A stretch of DNA of 64,000 bases from Poseidonibacter lekithochrous. Its GTDB lineage: Bacteria > Campylobacterota > Campylobacteria > Campylobacterales > Arcobacteraceae. Where the stretch lies: positions 3,100,001 to 3,164,000 of the forward strand of contig NZ_CP054052.1 of assembly GCF_013283835.1 (NCBI RefSeq). The letters are read 5' to 3'. The notes under the pieces were generated by a model. The model ran no database searches. It saw only the letters and a program-made list of their open reading frames with translations, and had not been told where the DNA came from. Below, one piece after another: positions 16,346 through 24,784 of this stretch. Position 1 is the first letter of the stretch, and each line of letters opens with the position of its first letter. A program made the translations under genes and the position numbers.

Positions 16346-17323
16346 TTAGTTCCTTCTTTGCCCAGATTTTGGATCACTTACTTCTTTTTGTAAATCAAGA
16401 GATAAGTTATGATAGAAAAGTTCTCCATAATCTGTAGTTCTATTAATTGTTTCATAGGCTTGTCTAATATCATTATTGTATTTTAAAGCATCTTGTAAAA
16501 TCTTTATAATTTTAACTGACTCTAAAAAGTTTACATGAGATGGAGCTTCAATAGGCGAGCTATAATACTTATGCATTCTCTCAACTAAGTTTTTATTTCT
16601 AATTTCAATAAATACAGACTCAATAGGTGATTTAAAGAAAAGAATCTTTTGTTTTACATTAATAGATATATATGTAGTTTCCATTCCATATATTTTTCTT
16701 GAGAAAGAATCAAATAAAAATAGTTTCTTATTGTAGTTATTATTGAATAGTTCATATATAAGTTCTAAGATTTTAATCTTCTCTTCTTTAGTATAAAAGT
16801 TTCCAATACTTGCAAAACAAAAAGATAAAACAGACTTAATTGAATACCATTCAGTTGTATCATAATCATATCTTAACATCTGATCAATTCTTGATTGTTT
16901 TAAATCTTCTATATCTTTTGAAGTCTTAGTTCTGTACACTTTTTGTACGGCAGTATCTCTATACATAGGTCCAGGAAATTGTGCTTGAATAACAAATCTT
17001 CTATTTTTTTCAATTTCCATAATATATTTTAGACGTCCATAATAGTCTTCATCTATAATTCTAACCTCTTTTTGAGGTATTTGTGTAATAGACTTAAGGA
17101 ACTCTTCATCGGTACAACCCTCTTCCCAAACATAATCAGGATATCTAAATATTTGACAAATTTTTTCTTTTATATCATTACTAGGTTCTATATCTGTAAC
17201 ATTATCAATCCACGAAGTTACGGTTCTTCTATCTTTATTGATTAGTGAGGCAAACTTGGATATACTTAAGTTCGATCTCTTAAAAATCTCTATAAACTTT
17301 TCTATTGAGTTTTTGTAAGTCAT
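16346..17323 (-). CDS. HTH-type putative regulator, divergent from the prp operon
   Basis: A 325-residue protein I do not recognise as a named family. The first 50 residues form a lambda-repressor-like helix-turn-helix (SISKFASLINKDRRTVTSWI). The rest is a mixed alpha/beta region without membrane segments or a sigma-54 AAA domain. It is divergent from prpB with a 170-base promoter region full of short palindromes, so it is the best local candidate for control of propionate use. The proteobacterial PrpR (sigma-54 type) is not encoded in this window. Its position two bases from tetR means it might instead belong with that gene. Confidence 0.6.
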   Translation of the reverse strand: MTYKNSIEKFIEIFKRSNLSISKFASLINKDRRTVTSWIDNVTDIEPSNDIKEKICQIFRYPDYVWEEGCTDEEFLKSITQIPQKEVRIIDEDYYGRLKYIMEIEKNRRFVIQAQFPGPMYRDTAVQKVYRTKTSKDIEDLKQSRIDQMLRYDYDTTEWYSIKSVLSFCFASIGNFYTKEEKIKILELIYELFNNNYNKKLFLFDSFSRKIYGMETTYISINVKQKILFFKSPIESVFIEIRNKNLVERMHKYYSSPIEAPSHVNFLESVKIIKILQDALKYNNDIRQAYETINRTTDYGELFYHNLSLDLQKEVSDPKSGQRRN

Positions 17324-17497
17324 GCTCTACCTTATAATTTACTTTATTCAAAATTGTACCATTTTAAAGCATAAGAACAGATTTTGTACAAAATGCCAAT
17401 ATCTATAAAAAAGTTGTAATTTCTTATACAAAAATCATACACCACCTCCAATCATTAATCATGTATAATAGTTGTAATTTCAAATTAAAGGATGTGT
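17324..17497. promoter_or_regulatory. prp control region: palindromes, direct repeat, prpB promoter
   Basis: The region contains the perfect palindrome ATTTTGTACAAAAT (17381-17394), a related site AAATTGTACCATTTT (17351-17365), and a 12-base direct repeat AGTTGTAATTTC at 17412-17423 and 17470-17481. A consensus TATAAT lies at 17464-17469 for prpB, with no recognisable -35, suggesting activator dependence. The repeated TTGTA core could be the half site of the divergent HTH protein. RBS AAAGGA is at 17487-17492. Confidence 0.5.
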
Positions 17498-18382
17498 ATG
17501 AGCGCAGGAAAAAAATTTAGAGAAGCTTTAAAAGAAGAATCTCCTTTACAAATCGTAGGAACTATCAATGCATACCAAGCATTACAAGCTACTAAAGTAG
17601 GATACAAAGCAATTTACCTTTCAGGTGGAGGAATTGCAAATGCTTCATATGGTTTACCAGATTTAGGTATGACTATGATTGAAGATGTTTGTATTGACAT
17701 TAGAAGAGTTACTTCTATCTGTGATACTCCTGTAATTGTAGATGCCGATACTGGTTGGGGACATGCATTCAATGTTGCTAGAACAGTAAAAGAATTTATC
17801 AGATCTGGAGCTGCTGGACTTCATATTGAAGATCAAGTTGCTGCAAAAAGATGTGGACACAGACCAAATAAAGAGTTAGTATCTACAGAAGAAATGTGTG
17901 ACAGAATTAGAGCTGCTGTTGACGCTAAAAACCAATTAGACCCAGATTTCTACATTATTGCTAGAACTGATGCACATGCATCTGAAGGTCAAGAATCTGC
18001 AGTTGCAAGAGCTAAAGCATACGTTGAAGCTGGTGCAGATGCAATTTTCGCAGAAGCAGTACACACATTAAAAGAATATAAAGAATTTACTGACCAAATG
18101 ACTGTTCCAGTATTAGCAAACATTACTGAGTTTGGTGCAACTCCAATGTTTACTACTGAAGAATTAGGTTCAGTTGGTATTGAAATGGTACTTTACCCAT
18201 TATCAGCATTTAGAGCAATGAATAAAGCTGCTTTACATGTATACCAAGAATTAAGAGACAAAGGTACTCAAGAAAGTACATTAGATACGATGCAAACAAG
18301 AATGGAGCTTTACGATATGTTAGGTTACCATGATTATGAGCAAAAAATGGATTCATTATTTGCAGCAGGTAAATCGAAGTAA
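17498..18382 (+). CDS. prpB: Methylisocitrate lyase
   Basis: Cleaves 2-methylisocitrate to pyruvate and succinate, the last step of the methylcitrate cycle for propionyl-CoA. It has about 294 residues with the family opening [10 protein letters not shown], the substrate/Mg region [16 protein letters not shown], and the catalytic-loop Cys motif AAKRCGHRP. An ATG two codons upstream overlaps the RBS AAAGGA, so the start at 17498 is preferred and gives the usual MSAGKK beginning. It is the first gene of prpB-prpC-acnD-prpF and has its own promoter next to the divergent HTH gene. Confidence 0.95.
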   Translation: MSAGKKFREALKEESPLQIVGTINAYQALQATKVGYKAIYLSGGGIANASYGLPDLGMTMIEDVCIDIRRVTSICDTPVIVDADTGWGHAFNVARTVKEFIRSGAAGLHIEDQVAAKRCGHRPNKELVSTEEMCDRIRAAVDAKNQLDPDFYIIARTDAHASEGQESAVARAKAYVEAGADAIFAEAVHTLKEYKEFTDQMTVPVLANITEFGATPMFTTEELGSVGIEMVLYPLSAFRAMNKAALHVYQELRDKGTQESTLDTMQTRMELYDMLGYHDYEQKMDSLFAAGKSK

Positions 18383-18437
18383 TTTTACTTCGTTTACCAA
18401 ATAAAACAGAATACATACATTTAACTAAGGAGAGAAT

Positions 18438-19547
18438 ATGAGTGGTTTAGCAGGTGTTACAGCTGGTTCTTCAGCAATTTGTACATGTGGATTAGGAAAT
18501 GGTCTTAACTATAGAGGTTATGATATCGCAGATTTAGCTTTAAAAGCTGATTTTGAAGAGGTTGCATACCTTTTATTAGTTGGTGAATTACCAAATAAAA
18601 CTCAATTAGCAAAATTCCAAGCGGATATTATTGCTGGTAGAGATTTACCACAAAACTTAAAAGATATTTTAAAATCAATTCCAGCATCAGCACATCCAAT
18701 GGATGTTATGAAAACTGCAACTTCAGCTTTAGGTTGTATGGAACCAGAAGCAGAAGATTTCTCTGATCAAATGGAAAAGATTACTAGATTATTAGGTGCA
18801 TTCCCATCATTCTTAGTTTACTGGCATCACTGGCATGTAAACGGAAAAGAAGTTGAATTAGCTTCTGATGAAACTACAATTGCTGGTTACATTGTAGAAA
18901 GATTAAAAGAAAAAACTCCATTAGCAGTAGAAGTTAAAGCTATGAACGCAATGTTAACTTTATACGCTGAGCATGAATTTAATGCATCTACTTTTGCAAA
19001 TAGAATTACTGCATCTACATTATCTGATATCTATTCTTGTATGACTACAGGAATTGGAACTTTAAAAGGTCACTTACATGGTGGAGCTAATGAAGTTGCA
19101 ATTAAATTCGTACTTGGATTCACAGATGTAGATAACGCATTAACTTCAGTTGATGAATTATTCGCTAAAAAAGAAAAAATCATGGGATTCGGACACAGAG
19201 TATATAGAGAAGTAGATCCAAGATCTCCTATCGGATTCGACTTAGCTGACGAGTTAAAAGAATTACCAACTTCTGATCCTAAATTATTCGATATTGCTAA
19301 AGCAATTAGAGATAAAGTTAAAGCTGAAAAAGGTTTACCTGATAATATCGATTTCTTCGGTGGATTAATTTACCACTATATGCAAATTGAAAGATTATAT
19401 TATACTCCATTATTCATTATGTCAAGAGCTGCTGGATGGGCTGCACACGCATTTGAACAAAGAGCAAATAATAAAATTATCAGACCAAGTTCTGATTACA
19501 ATGGTGAAGAGCCAAGAGATTTCGTAGCTTTAGATAATAGAGCTTAA
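18438..19547 (+). CDS. prpC: 2-Methylcitrate synthase
   Basis: Condenses propionyl-CoA with oxaloacetate. The 369-residue protein is a short citrate-synthase-type enzyme. The catalytic His are in LKGHLHGGANEVA and GFGHRVYREVDPRS, and the Asp is in the NIDFFGGLIY segment. The length and PrpC-like placement after prpB favour methylcitrate over citrate synthase. RBS AAGGAG lies at the right distance. It may still have some citrate synthase activity, as known for the family. Confidence 0.93.
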   Translation: MSGLAGVTAGSSAICTCGLGNGLNYRGYDIADLALKADFEEVAYLLLVGELPNKTQLAKFQADIIAGRDLPQNLKDILKSIPASAHPMDVMKTATSALGCMEPEAEDFSDQMEKITRLLGAFPSFLVYWHHWHVNGKEVELASDETTIAGYIVERLKEKTPLAVEVKAMNAMLTLYAEHEFNASTFANRITASTLSDIYSCMTTGIGTLKGHLHGGANEVAIKFVLGFTDVDNALTSVDELFAKKEKIMGFGHRVYREVDPRSPIGFDLADELKELPTSDPKLFDIAKAIRDKVKAEKGLPDNIDFFGGLIYHYMQIERLYYTPLFIMSRAAGWAAHAFEQRANNKIIRPSSDYNGEEPRDFVALDNRA

Positions 19548-19615
19548 TCTCTCCCTTTTGGGAAACACAAGAAACATAAATATAAAACATAAAAAACTTA
19601 CATAAAAAAATACGA

Positions 19616-19710
19616 CTTTTAGTTAGACCCAAAAATAATGGGCTAGCTAAAAGATGTGCTACTAATGCTGCATTACAGTGGATACACAACTACAAATAAC
19701 ATTGGTAGCA
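19616..19710 (+). other. Structured intercistronic RNA between prpC and acnD
   Basis: Two stem-loops can be drawn in the 197-base gap. Hairpin 1: CTTTTAGTTAGACCC (19616-19630) with GGGCTAGCTAAAAG (19640-19653), imperfect. Hairpin 2: TGCTACTAATG (19657-19667) with CATTGGTAGCA (19700-19710), one wobble. Neither is followed by a T-run, so they look like processing or regulatory structures rather than a terminator. No function can be assigned. Confidence 0.4.
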
Positions 19711-19744
19711 AAACAAATAAAATTACATAAAATGGATATAAAAT

Positions 19745-22342
19745 ATGACAAATGAAAAATATCTTAAAGAACTTGAAGGTTTTAATACTAGCTTTTATGA
19801 TGTAAAAGCAGCTGTAGAAGACATTACTCCAGGTTCTTTTGAAAAATTAAACTATACTTCAAGAGTATTAGCAGAAAACTTACTTAGAAAATGTCCAAGT
19901 GCAGATTTAAAAGATTCACTTGTTCAATTAATTGAGAAAAGAACTGATAAAGATTTCCCTTGGTACCCATCAAGAGTTGTTACTCATGATATCCTTGGAC
20001 TTACAGCTTTAGTTGATTTAGCTGGTTTAAGAGAAGCAGTTGCAAGTGAAGGTGGAGACCCTAAAAAAGTTAACCCTGTTGTACCTACTCAATTAATCGT
20101 TGATCACTCTTTAGCAGTAGAATGTGGTGGATTTGATCCAGATGCATTCCAAAAGAATAGAGATATTGAAGATAGAAGAAATGCAGATAGATTCCACTTT
20201 ATTAACTGGACTAAAGAAGCATTTGATAATGTAGATGTTATTCCTCCAGGGAATGGTATTATGCACCAAATAAACTTAGAAAAAATGTCACCAGTAGTTC
20301 ACAATATCGATGGTATTGCTTCTCCTGATACATTAGTTGGTACAGATTCTCATACTCCTCACGTTGATGCACTTGGTGTTTTAGCAATTGGTGTTGGTGG
20401 ATTAGAAGCTGAAAACGTAATGTTAGGTAACCCATCTTATATGAGAGTTCCAGATATTATCGGTGTTAACATAGTAGGAACAAGAGCTGAAGGTATCACT
20501 GCGACTGATATTGCATTAGCTATGACTTCTTTCTTAAGAGAAAACAACGTAATTTCTGCTTATTTAGAATTCTTCGGTGAAGGTATGGAATACTTAAACT
20601 TAGGTGATAGAGCTACAATTGCAAACATGACTCCTGAGTATGGTGCATCTGCTGGTATGTTCGGAATTGATGAGCAGACTTTAGATTACTTAACACTTAC
20701 AGGTAGAGAATCAGATCAAGTTAAACTTGTTGAAGCTTATGCTAAAGCAAATGGTTTATGGGCAACTGATTTAACTAAAGCTACTTACGCAAGAGAATTA
20801 GTATTTGATTTAACTGCTGTTACTAGATCATTAGCTGGTCCTTCAAAACCTCATAAATTAGTACCTACTTCTACTTTAGAATCAGAAGGAATTACTGATA
20901 ATACTGTTGAGATTGGTGAAACTGACATGCCAGATGGTGCAATTTTAATTGCTGCTATTACTTCATGTACTAATACATCAAATCCAAGAAACGTTATTGC
21001 TGCTGGTTTAGTTGCTAAAAAAGCAAATGAATTAGGATTAAAAAGAAAACCATGGGTTAAATCATCTTTAGCACCAGGTTCTAAAATTGTTGAGGAATAC
21101 TTAAAAGACGCGAACTTACTTCCTGAACTAGAAAAATTAGGATTTGGTATTGTTGGTTTTGCTTGTACTACTTGTAATGGTATGTCAGGTGCTTTAGATC
21201 CAGTAATTCAAAAAGAAGTTACTGATAACGATATTTACTCTACTGCTGTATTATCTGGAAACAGAAACTTCGATGGTAGAATTCACCCATACGTAAAAGA
21301 AGCATTCTTAGCATCACCTCCATTAGTAGTAGCTTACGCATTAGCTGGTTCTATTAGATTTGATATTGAAAAAGATTCATTAGGTACTGATGCAAATGGA
21401 AACCCTATTACATTAAAAGATTTATGGCCATCTGATGAAGAAATCAACGCAGTTGAAAAAGCTTCAGTTAGACCAGAAATGTTTGGTGCAATTTATGATC
21501 CAATGTTTGCAAAAAATGCTTTAAGTGATATTGAGATTTCTCCATTCTATAACTGGAATACTCAATCAACTTATATTAACAAGCCTCCTTACTGGGAAGC
21601 TGAATATATGCAAATGCCTGAACTTAAAGGTATGAGACCATTAGGTGTATTCCCTGATAATATCACTACAGATCACTTATCTCCATCTAATGCAATTTTA
21701 CCAACATCAGCTTCTGGTGAGTATTGTTTATCTAAAGGTCTTCCAGTTGAAGATTTAAACTCTTATGCAACACATAGAGGGGATCACCATACAGCTTCAA
21801 GAGCTACATTAGCAAATCCAAAACTATTCAATGAAATGGTTAAAGATGAAAGCGGTGTTACTAAACAAGGTTCATTAACTAAAATCATGCCAGAAGGTAC
21901 TGAGTCTAGAATGTGGGAAGCTATTGAGACATATACTCAAAGAAAACAACCACTAATTATCGTAGCTGGTACTAACTATGGTCAAGGTTCTTCTAGAGAC
22001 TGGGCTGCAAAAGGTGTTAGACTTGCAGGTGTTGAAGTATTAATTGCTGAATCTATTGAAAGAATTCACAGAACTAACTTAGTTGGAATGGGTGTATTAC
22101 CATTACAATTCCAAGCGGACGACACTAGACATACTTATTCAATTGATGGTTCTGAAACTTTTGATATTGAAGGTGAAATCACTCCTAGAACTGACTTAAC
22201 AGTAGTTATGACTAGAGCAAATGGTGAAGTTGTTAAATTCACAGTATTATGTAGATTAGATACTTCTGCTGAAGTAGATGTTTACAAAAATGGTGGTATT
22301 TTACAAAAATTCGCTAAAGACGTTATTGCTGAAGGTAAATAA
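19745..22342 (+). CDS. acnD: Fe/S-dependent 2-methylcitrate dehydratase AcnD
   Basis: An aconitase-like [4Fe-4S] enzyme of 865 residues that dehydrates 2-methylcitrate to a methylaconitate isomer, which PrpF then isomerises. The cluster-binding Cys are visible (SCTNTSNPRNVI, then ACTTCNGMSGAL). The start of the swivel domain (NYGQGSSRDWAAKGVRLAGV) is intact. Together with prpF it replaces the iron-free PrpD used by enterics, and so depends on iron-sulfur supply. It is separated from prpC by 197 structured bases and from prpF by 129. Confidence 0.93.
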   Translation: MTNEKYLKELEGFNTSFYDVKAAVEDITPGSFEKLNYTSRVLAENLLRKCPSADLKDSLVQLIEKRTDKDFPWYPSRVVTHDILGLTALVDLAGLREAVASEGGDPKKVNPVVPTQLIVDHSLAVECGGFDPDAFQKNRDIEDRRNADRFHFINWTKEAFDNVDVIPPGNGIMHQINLEKMSPVVHNIDGIASPDTLVGTDSHTPHVDALGVLAIGVGGLEAENVMLGNPSYMRVPDIIGVNIVGTRAEGITATDIALAMTSFLRENNVISAYLEFFGEGMEYLNLGDRATIANMTPEYGASAGMFGIDEQTLDYLTLTGRESDQVKLVEAYAKANGLWATDLTKATYARELVFDLTAVTRSLAGPSKPHKLVPTSTLESEGITDNTVEIGETDMPDGAILIAAITSCTNTSNPRNVIAAGLVAKKANELGLKRKPWVKSSLAPGSKIVEEYLKDANLLPELEKLGFGIVGFACTTCNGMSGALDPVIQKEVTDNDIYSTAVLSGNRNFDGRIHPYVKEAFLASPPLVVAYALAGSIRFDIEKDSLGTDANGNPITLKDLWPSDEEINAVEKASVRPEMFGAIYDPMFAKNALSDIEISPFYNWNTQSTYINKPPYWEAEYMQMPELKGMRPLGVFPDNITTDHLSPSNAILPTSASGEYCLSKGLPVEDLNSYATHRGDHHTASRATLANPKLFNEMVKDESGVTKQGSLTKIMPEGTESRMWEAIETYTQRKQPLIIVAGTNYGQGSSRDWAAKGVRLAGVEVLIAESIERIHRTNLVGMGVLPLQFQADDTRHTYSIDGSETFDIEGEITPRTDLTVVMTRANGEVVKFTVLCRLDTSAEVDVYKNGGILQKFAKDVIAEGK

Positions 22343-22348
22343 TATCTC

Positions 22349-22409
22349 TTAGACTTTTGTCTAAAATAAATATGTAGAGAAGAGTTTTCTCTTCTTTACA
22401 ATATTTATT
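22349..22409 (+). other. Intercistronic hairpins between acnD and prpF
   Basis: A small hairpin TTAGAC-TTTT-GTCTAA (22349-22364) is followed by a long near-perfect one. In the latter, a 20-base arm at 22365-22384 (ending GTAGAGAAGAG) pairs across a TTTT loop with 22389-22409 (starting CTCTTCTTTAC), with one mismatch and one bulge. No T-run follows the second stem, so it is likely an mRNA-stabilising or processing structure, or a partial terminator. Confidence 0.55.
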
Positions 22410-22471
22410 AAAGAAATCATTGGATTTTTTTAATAAGTTTTAAACTCAAACATTTAAAAAGGAAACATAAT

Positions 22472-23650
22472 ATGGCTTATCAACCACAATTTAAAGTAAA
22501 AGCAACTTATATGAGAGGTGGTACTTCAAAAGGTACTTTCTTTAATATTGCAGATTTACCAAAAGAAGCACAAGAAGATGGTGCAAAAAGAGATAAATTA
22601 CTTCAAAGAATTGTAGGTTCTCCTGATGTTTATAAAAAACAAATGGATGGTATGGGAGGAGCTTCTTCTTCTACTTCTAAAGCTATTTTAGTTGGAAAAT
22701 CAGATGTTCCTAATCATGATGTAGATTACTACTTCTGCCAAGTTGCAATTGACAAAGATTTTGTTGATATGAGTGGAAACTGTGGAAACTTATCTTCTGC
22801 GGTTGGACCTTTTGCAATTACTGAAGGAATGGTAGAAAATGTACCTGAAAATGGAGTTTGTTGTGTAAGAATTTGGCAAGCAAATATCAAAAAAACTATT
22901 CTTTGTTACGTGACTATGGAAAATGGTATTGTAAAAGAAATGGGTGATTATGAAATTGATGGTGTTGCCTTCCCTGCTGAAGAGATTCAATTAGAATTCG
23001 TTGAGCCAGTTGATCCAAGTGAAGAATTATTCCCTACTGGAAACTTAGTAGATGATTTAGAAGTTGAAGGCGTAGGTACTTTTAAAGCTACTATGATTAC
23101 AGCAGGTATTCCTACTGTATTTGTAAATGCCCAAGAGATTGGATACAAAGGTACTGAACTTCAAGGTGATATTAACTCTGATACAGCTGCATTAGAGAGA
23201 TTTGAAAAAATTAGAATTGCAGGAGCTCTTAAAATGGGTGTTATGAAAGATGCAAGTGATGCATTAACTCAACAACATACGCCTAAAATTGCATTTGTTT
23301 CACCTGCTCAAGACTTTATTACTTCTTCTGGGAAAGAAGTTAAAGCAAATGAAATGGACTTACACGTAAGAGCATTATCTATGCAACAATTACACCATGC
23401 AATGATGGGAACAGCTTCTGTTGCTATTGGTGTTGCTGCTTGTATTCCAGGAACTTTAGTAAATATTGCTTCTGGTGGTGGAGAGAAAGAAACTGTAACT
23501 TTTGGTCATCCTTCTGGAGCTATTAAAGTTGGAGCTGCACTTTCACAAAAAGATGGTAAATACATCGTTGAAAAAGCTTCTATGTCTAGATCTGCTAGAA
23601 TTATCATGGATGGTAATGTTCATGTTCCTGCAGGAACTATGGATAAATAA
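22472..23650 (+). CDS. prpF: 2-Methylaconitate cis-trans isomerase PrpF
   Basis: Isomerises the AcnD product so that aconitase can hydrate it to methylisocitrate. The 392-residue protein has the diaminopimelate-epimerase-like fold. The typical N-terminal MRGGTSKGTFF, the glycine-rich DGMGGASSSTSKAIL, and SGNCGNLSSAVGPFAI with the active-site-region Cys are all visible. It is the last gene of the prp operon, followed by a strong terminator. Confidence 0.95.
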   Translation: MAYQPQFKVKATYMRGGTSKGTFFNIADLPKEAQEDGAKRDKLLQRIVGSPDVYKKQMDGMGGASSSTSKAILVGKSDVPNHDVDYYFCQVAIDKDFVDMSGNCGNLSSAVGPFAITEGMVENVPENGVCCVRIWQANIKKTILCYVTMENGIVKEMGDYEIDGVAFPAEEIQLEFVEPVDPSEELFPTGNLVDDLEVEGVGTFKATMITAGIPTVFVNAQEIGYKGTELQGDINSDTAALERFEKIRIAGALKMGVMKDASDALTQQHTPKIAFVSPAQDFITSSGKEVKANEMDLHVRALSMQQLHHAMMGTASVAIGVAACIPGTLVNIASGGGEKETVTFGHPSGAIKVGAALSQKDGKYIVEKASMSRSARIIMDGNVHVPAGTMDK

Positions 23651-23677
23651 TCCTTCCTTTTCTTCACAATTATCTTT

Positions 23678-23710
23678 AAAAGGTCTAGATTTTTATCTAG
23701 GCCTTTTTTT
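23678..23710 (+). terminator. Terminator after prpF
   Basis: AAAAGGTCTAGAT and ATCTAGGCCTTTT form a stem with one mismatch and a TTTT-type loop, followed by a run of seven or more T. It ends the prp operon. Confidence 0.85.
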
Positions 23711-23774
23711 ATTTATAAACAATTTATAAAAAACAGCTAATATAAAACAGATTACACAAATTGAGGATAAGAAT

Positions 23775-24779
23775 ATGAATAAGGCATTTGATTTTAACCC
23801 ATATGAAGCATTAAAATCAATACTAGAAGCAACATCCTTACATATAGGAAAAGATTTTATAAAATCTGCTGCTGATGAAATTAAAAAACTATATAAAGCT
23901 GATTTAGTATTTATCACTAAAGCTGTTAATTTTAATCCAACTACAAAAGTTGAAGTATTATATGCAACTAACAAAAATATACCAAAAGAATTTGAATTAG
24001 TTGGCACGCCTTGTGAATTAGTATTTCAAAACAAAATTGTAGAAATTCATGAAAATGTAAATAAGGATTTTTATAAAGAAAGAAATTCAGGCTTTGAAAG
24101 CTTTTATGGTGTTCCAATAAATAATGATGGAAATGAATGTATTGGACATATTTCAATATTCTCAAAAGAAAAAAGAAAATTAGCAAAAGAACTTGAAGAT
24201 ATAGCATTGATTTATTCACGTAAAATTGAGCGAGAAATCTTTAGATTAGAACTTGAAATAGAAAATGACAAGATTAGAGAAGAGTTGGAAAAGCTTACAA
24301 TTACTGACCCCTTAACTAATACTTACAATAGACGACACTTTATTAATTCATGTTCTGATTTATTCCAACAAGTAAAAAGATGTAGTATAAAAGCCACACT
24401 TGCTTATATAGATATTGATGACTTTAAAAATATTAATGATAAGTTTGGACATGATGGTGGAGATAAAGTATTAACTGAATTCTCTAATATCTTAAAAGAT
24501 CAAACAAGAAATGGAATTGATAAGATTTATAGAATTGGAGGAGAAGAGTTTTGTATTCTTAGTATAAATGCAACTTTAGATTCTACATATTTACATCTAA
24601 ATAGACTTATGAATACTTCAAATACATACTTTGAAAATAGTCAATATGGAAAAATCACATTAAGTGTTGGATTAGTTGAATTTACAAAAGAGCTTGAGAA
24701 TTTTAATGATTTAGTAAACATAGCAGATAAGAAAATGTATCAAGCTAAAAAGAATGGAAAAAATACAATTGTAAAATAA
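23775..24779 (+). CDS. Diguanylate cyclase with N-terminal GAF domain
   Basis: A 334-residue cytosolic protein. Residues about 15-150 look like a GAF sensor domain, followed by a short coiled coil. The GGDEF domain occupies about 170-334, with the start motif TDPLTNTYNRRHF and the active signature GGEEF at 255-259. It can therefore be expected to make cyclic di-GMP. No RxxD inhibitory site is placed before the signature. It is a single gene and ends five bases from the end of the LuxQ-like kinase on the opposite strand. That adjacency makes a link between AI-2 sensing and cyclic di-GMP conceivable but unproven. Confidence 0.9.
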   Translation: MNKAFDFNPYEALKSILEATSLHIGKDFIKSAADEIKKLYKADLVFITKAVNFNPTTKVEVLYATNKNIPKEFELVGTPCELVFQNKIVEIHENVNKDFYKERNSGFESFYGVPINNDGNECIGHISIFSKEKRKLAKELEDIALIYSRKIEREIFRLELEIENDKIREELEKLTITDPLTNTYNRRHFINSCSDLFQQVKRCSIKATLAYIDIDDFKNINDKFGHDGGDKVLTEFSNILKDQTRNGIDKIYRIGGEEFCILSINATLDSTYLHLNRLMNTSNTYFENSQYGKITLSVGLVEFTKELENFNDLVNIADKKMYQAKKNGKNTIVK

Positions 24780-24784
24780 AGATA

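Noticed and set aside
16346-17323. Sigma-54-type PrpR
   Set aside because: The protein has no AAA ATPase motifs (no GESGTGKE-type Walker A) and no C-terminal Fis-type HTH; its HTH is N-terminal.
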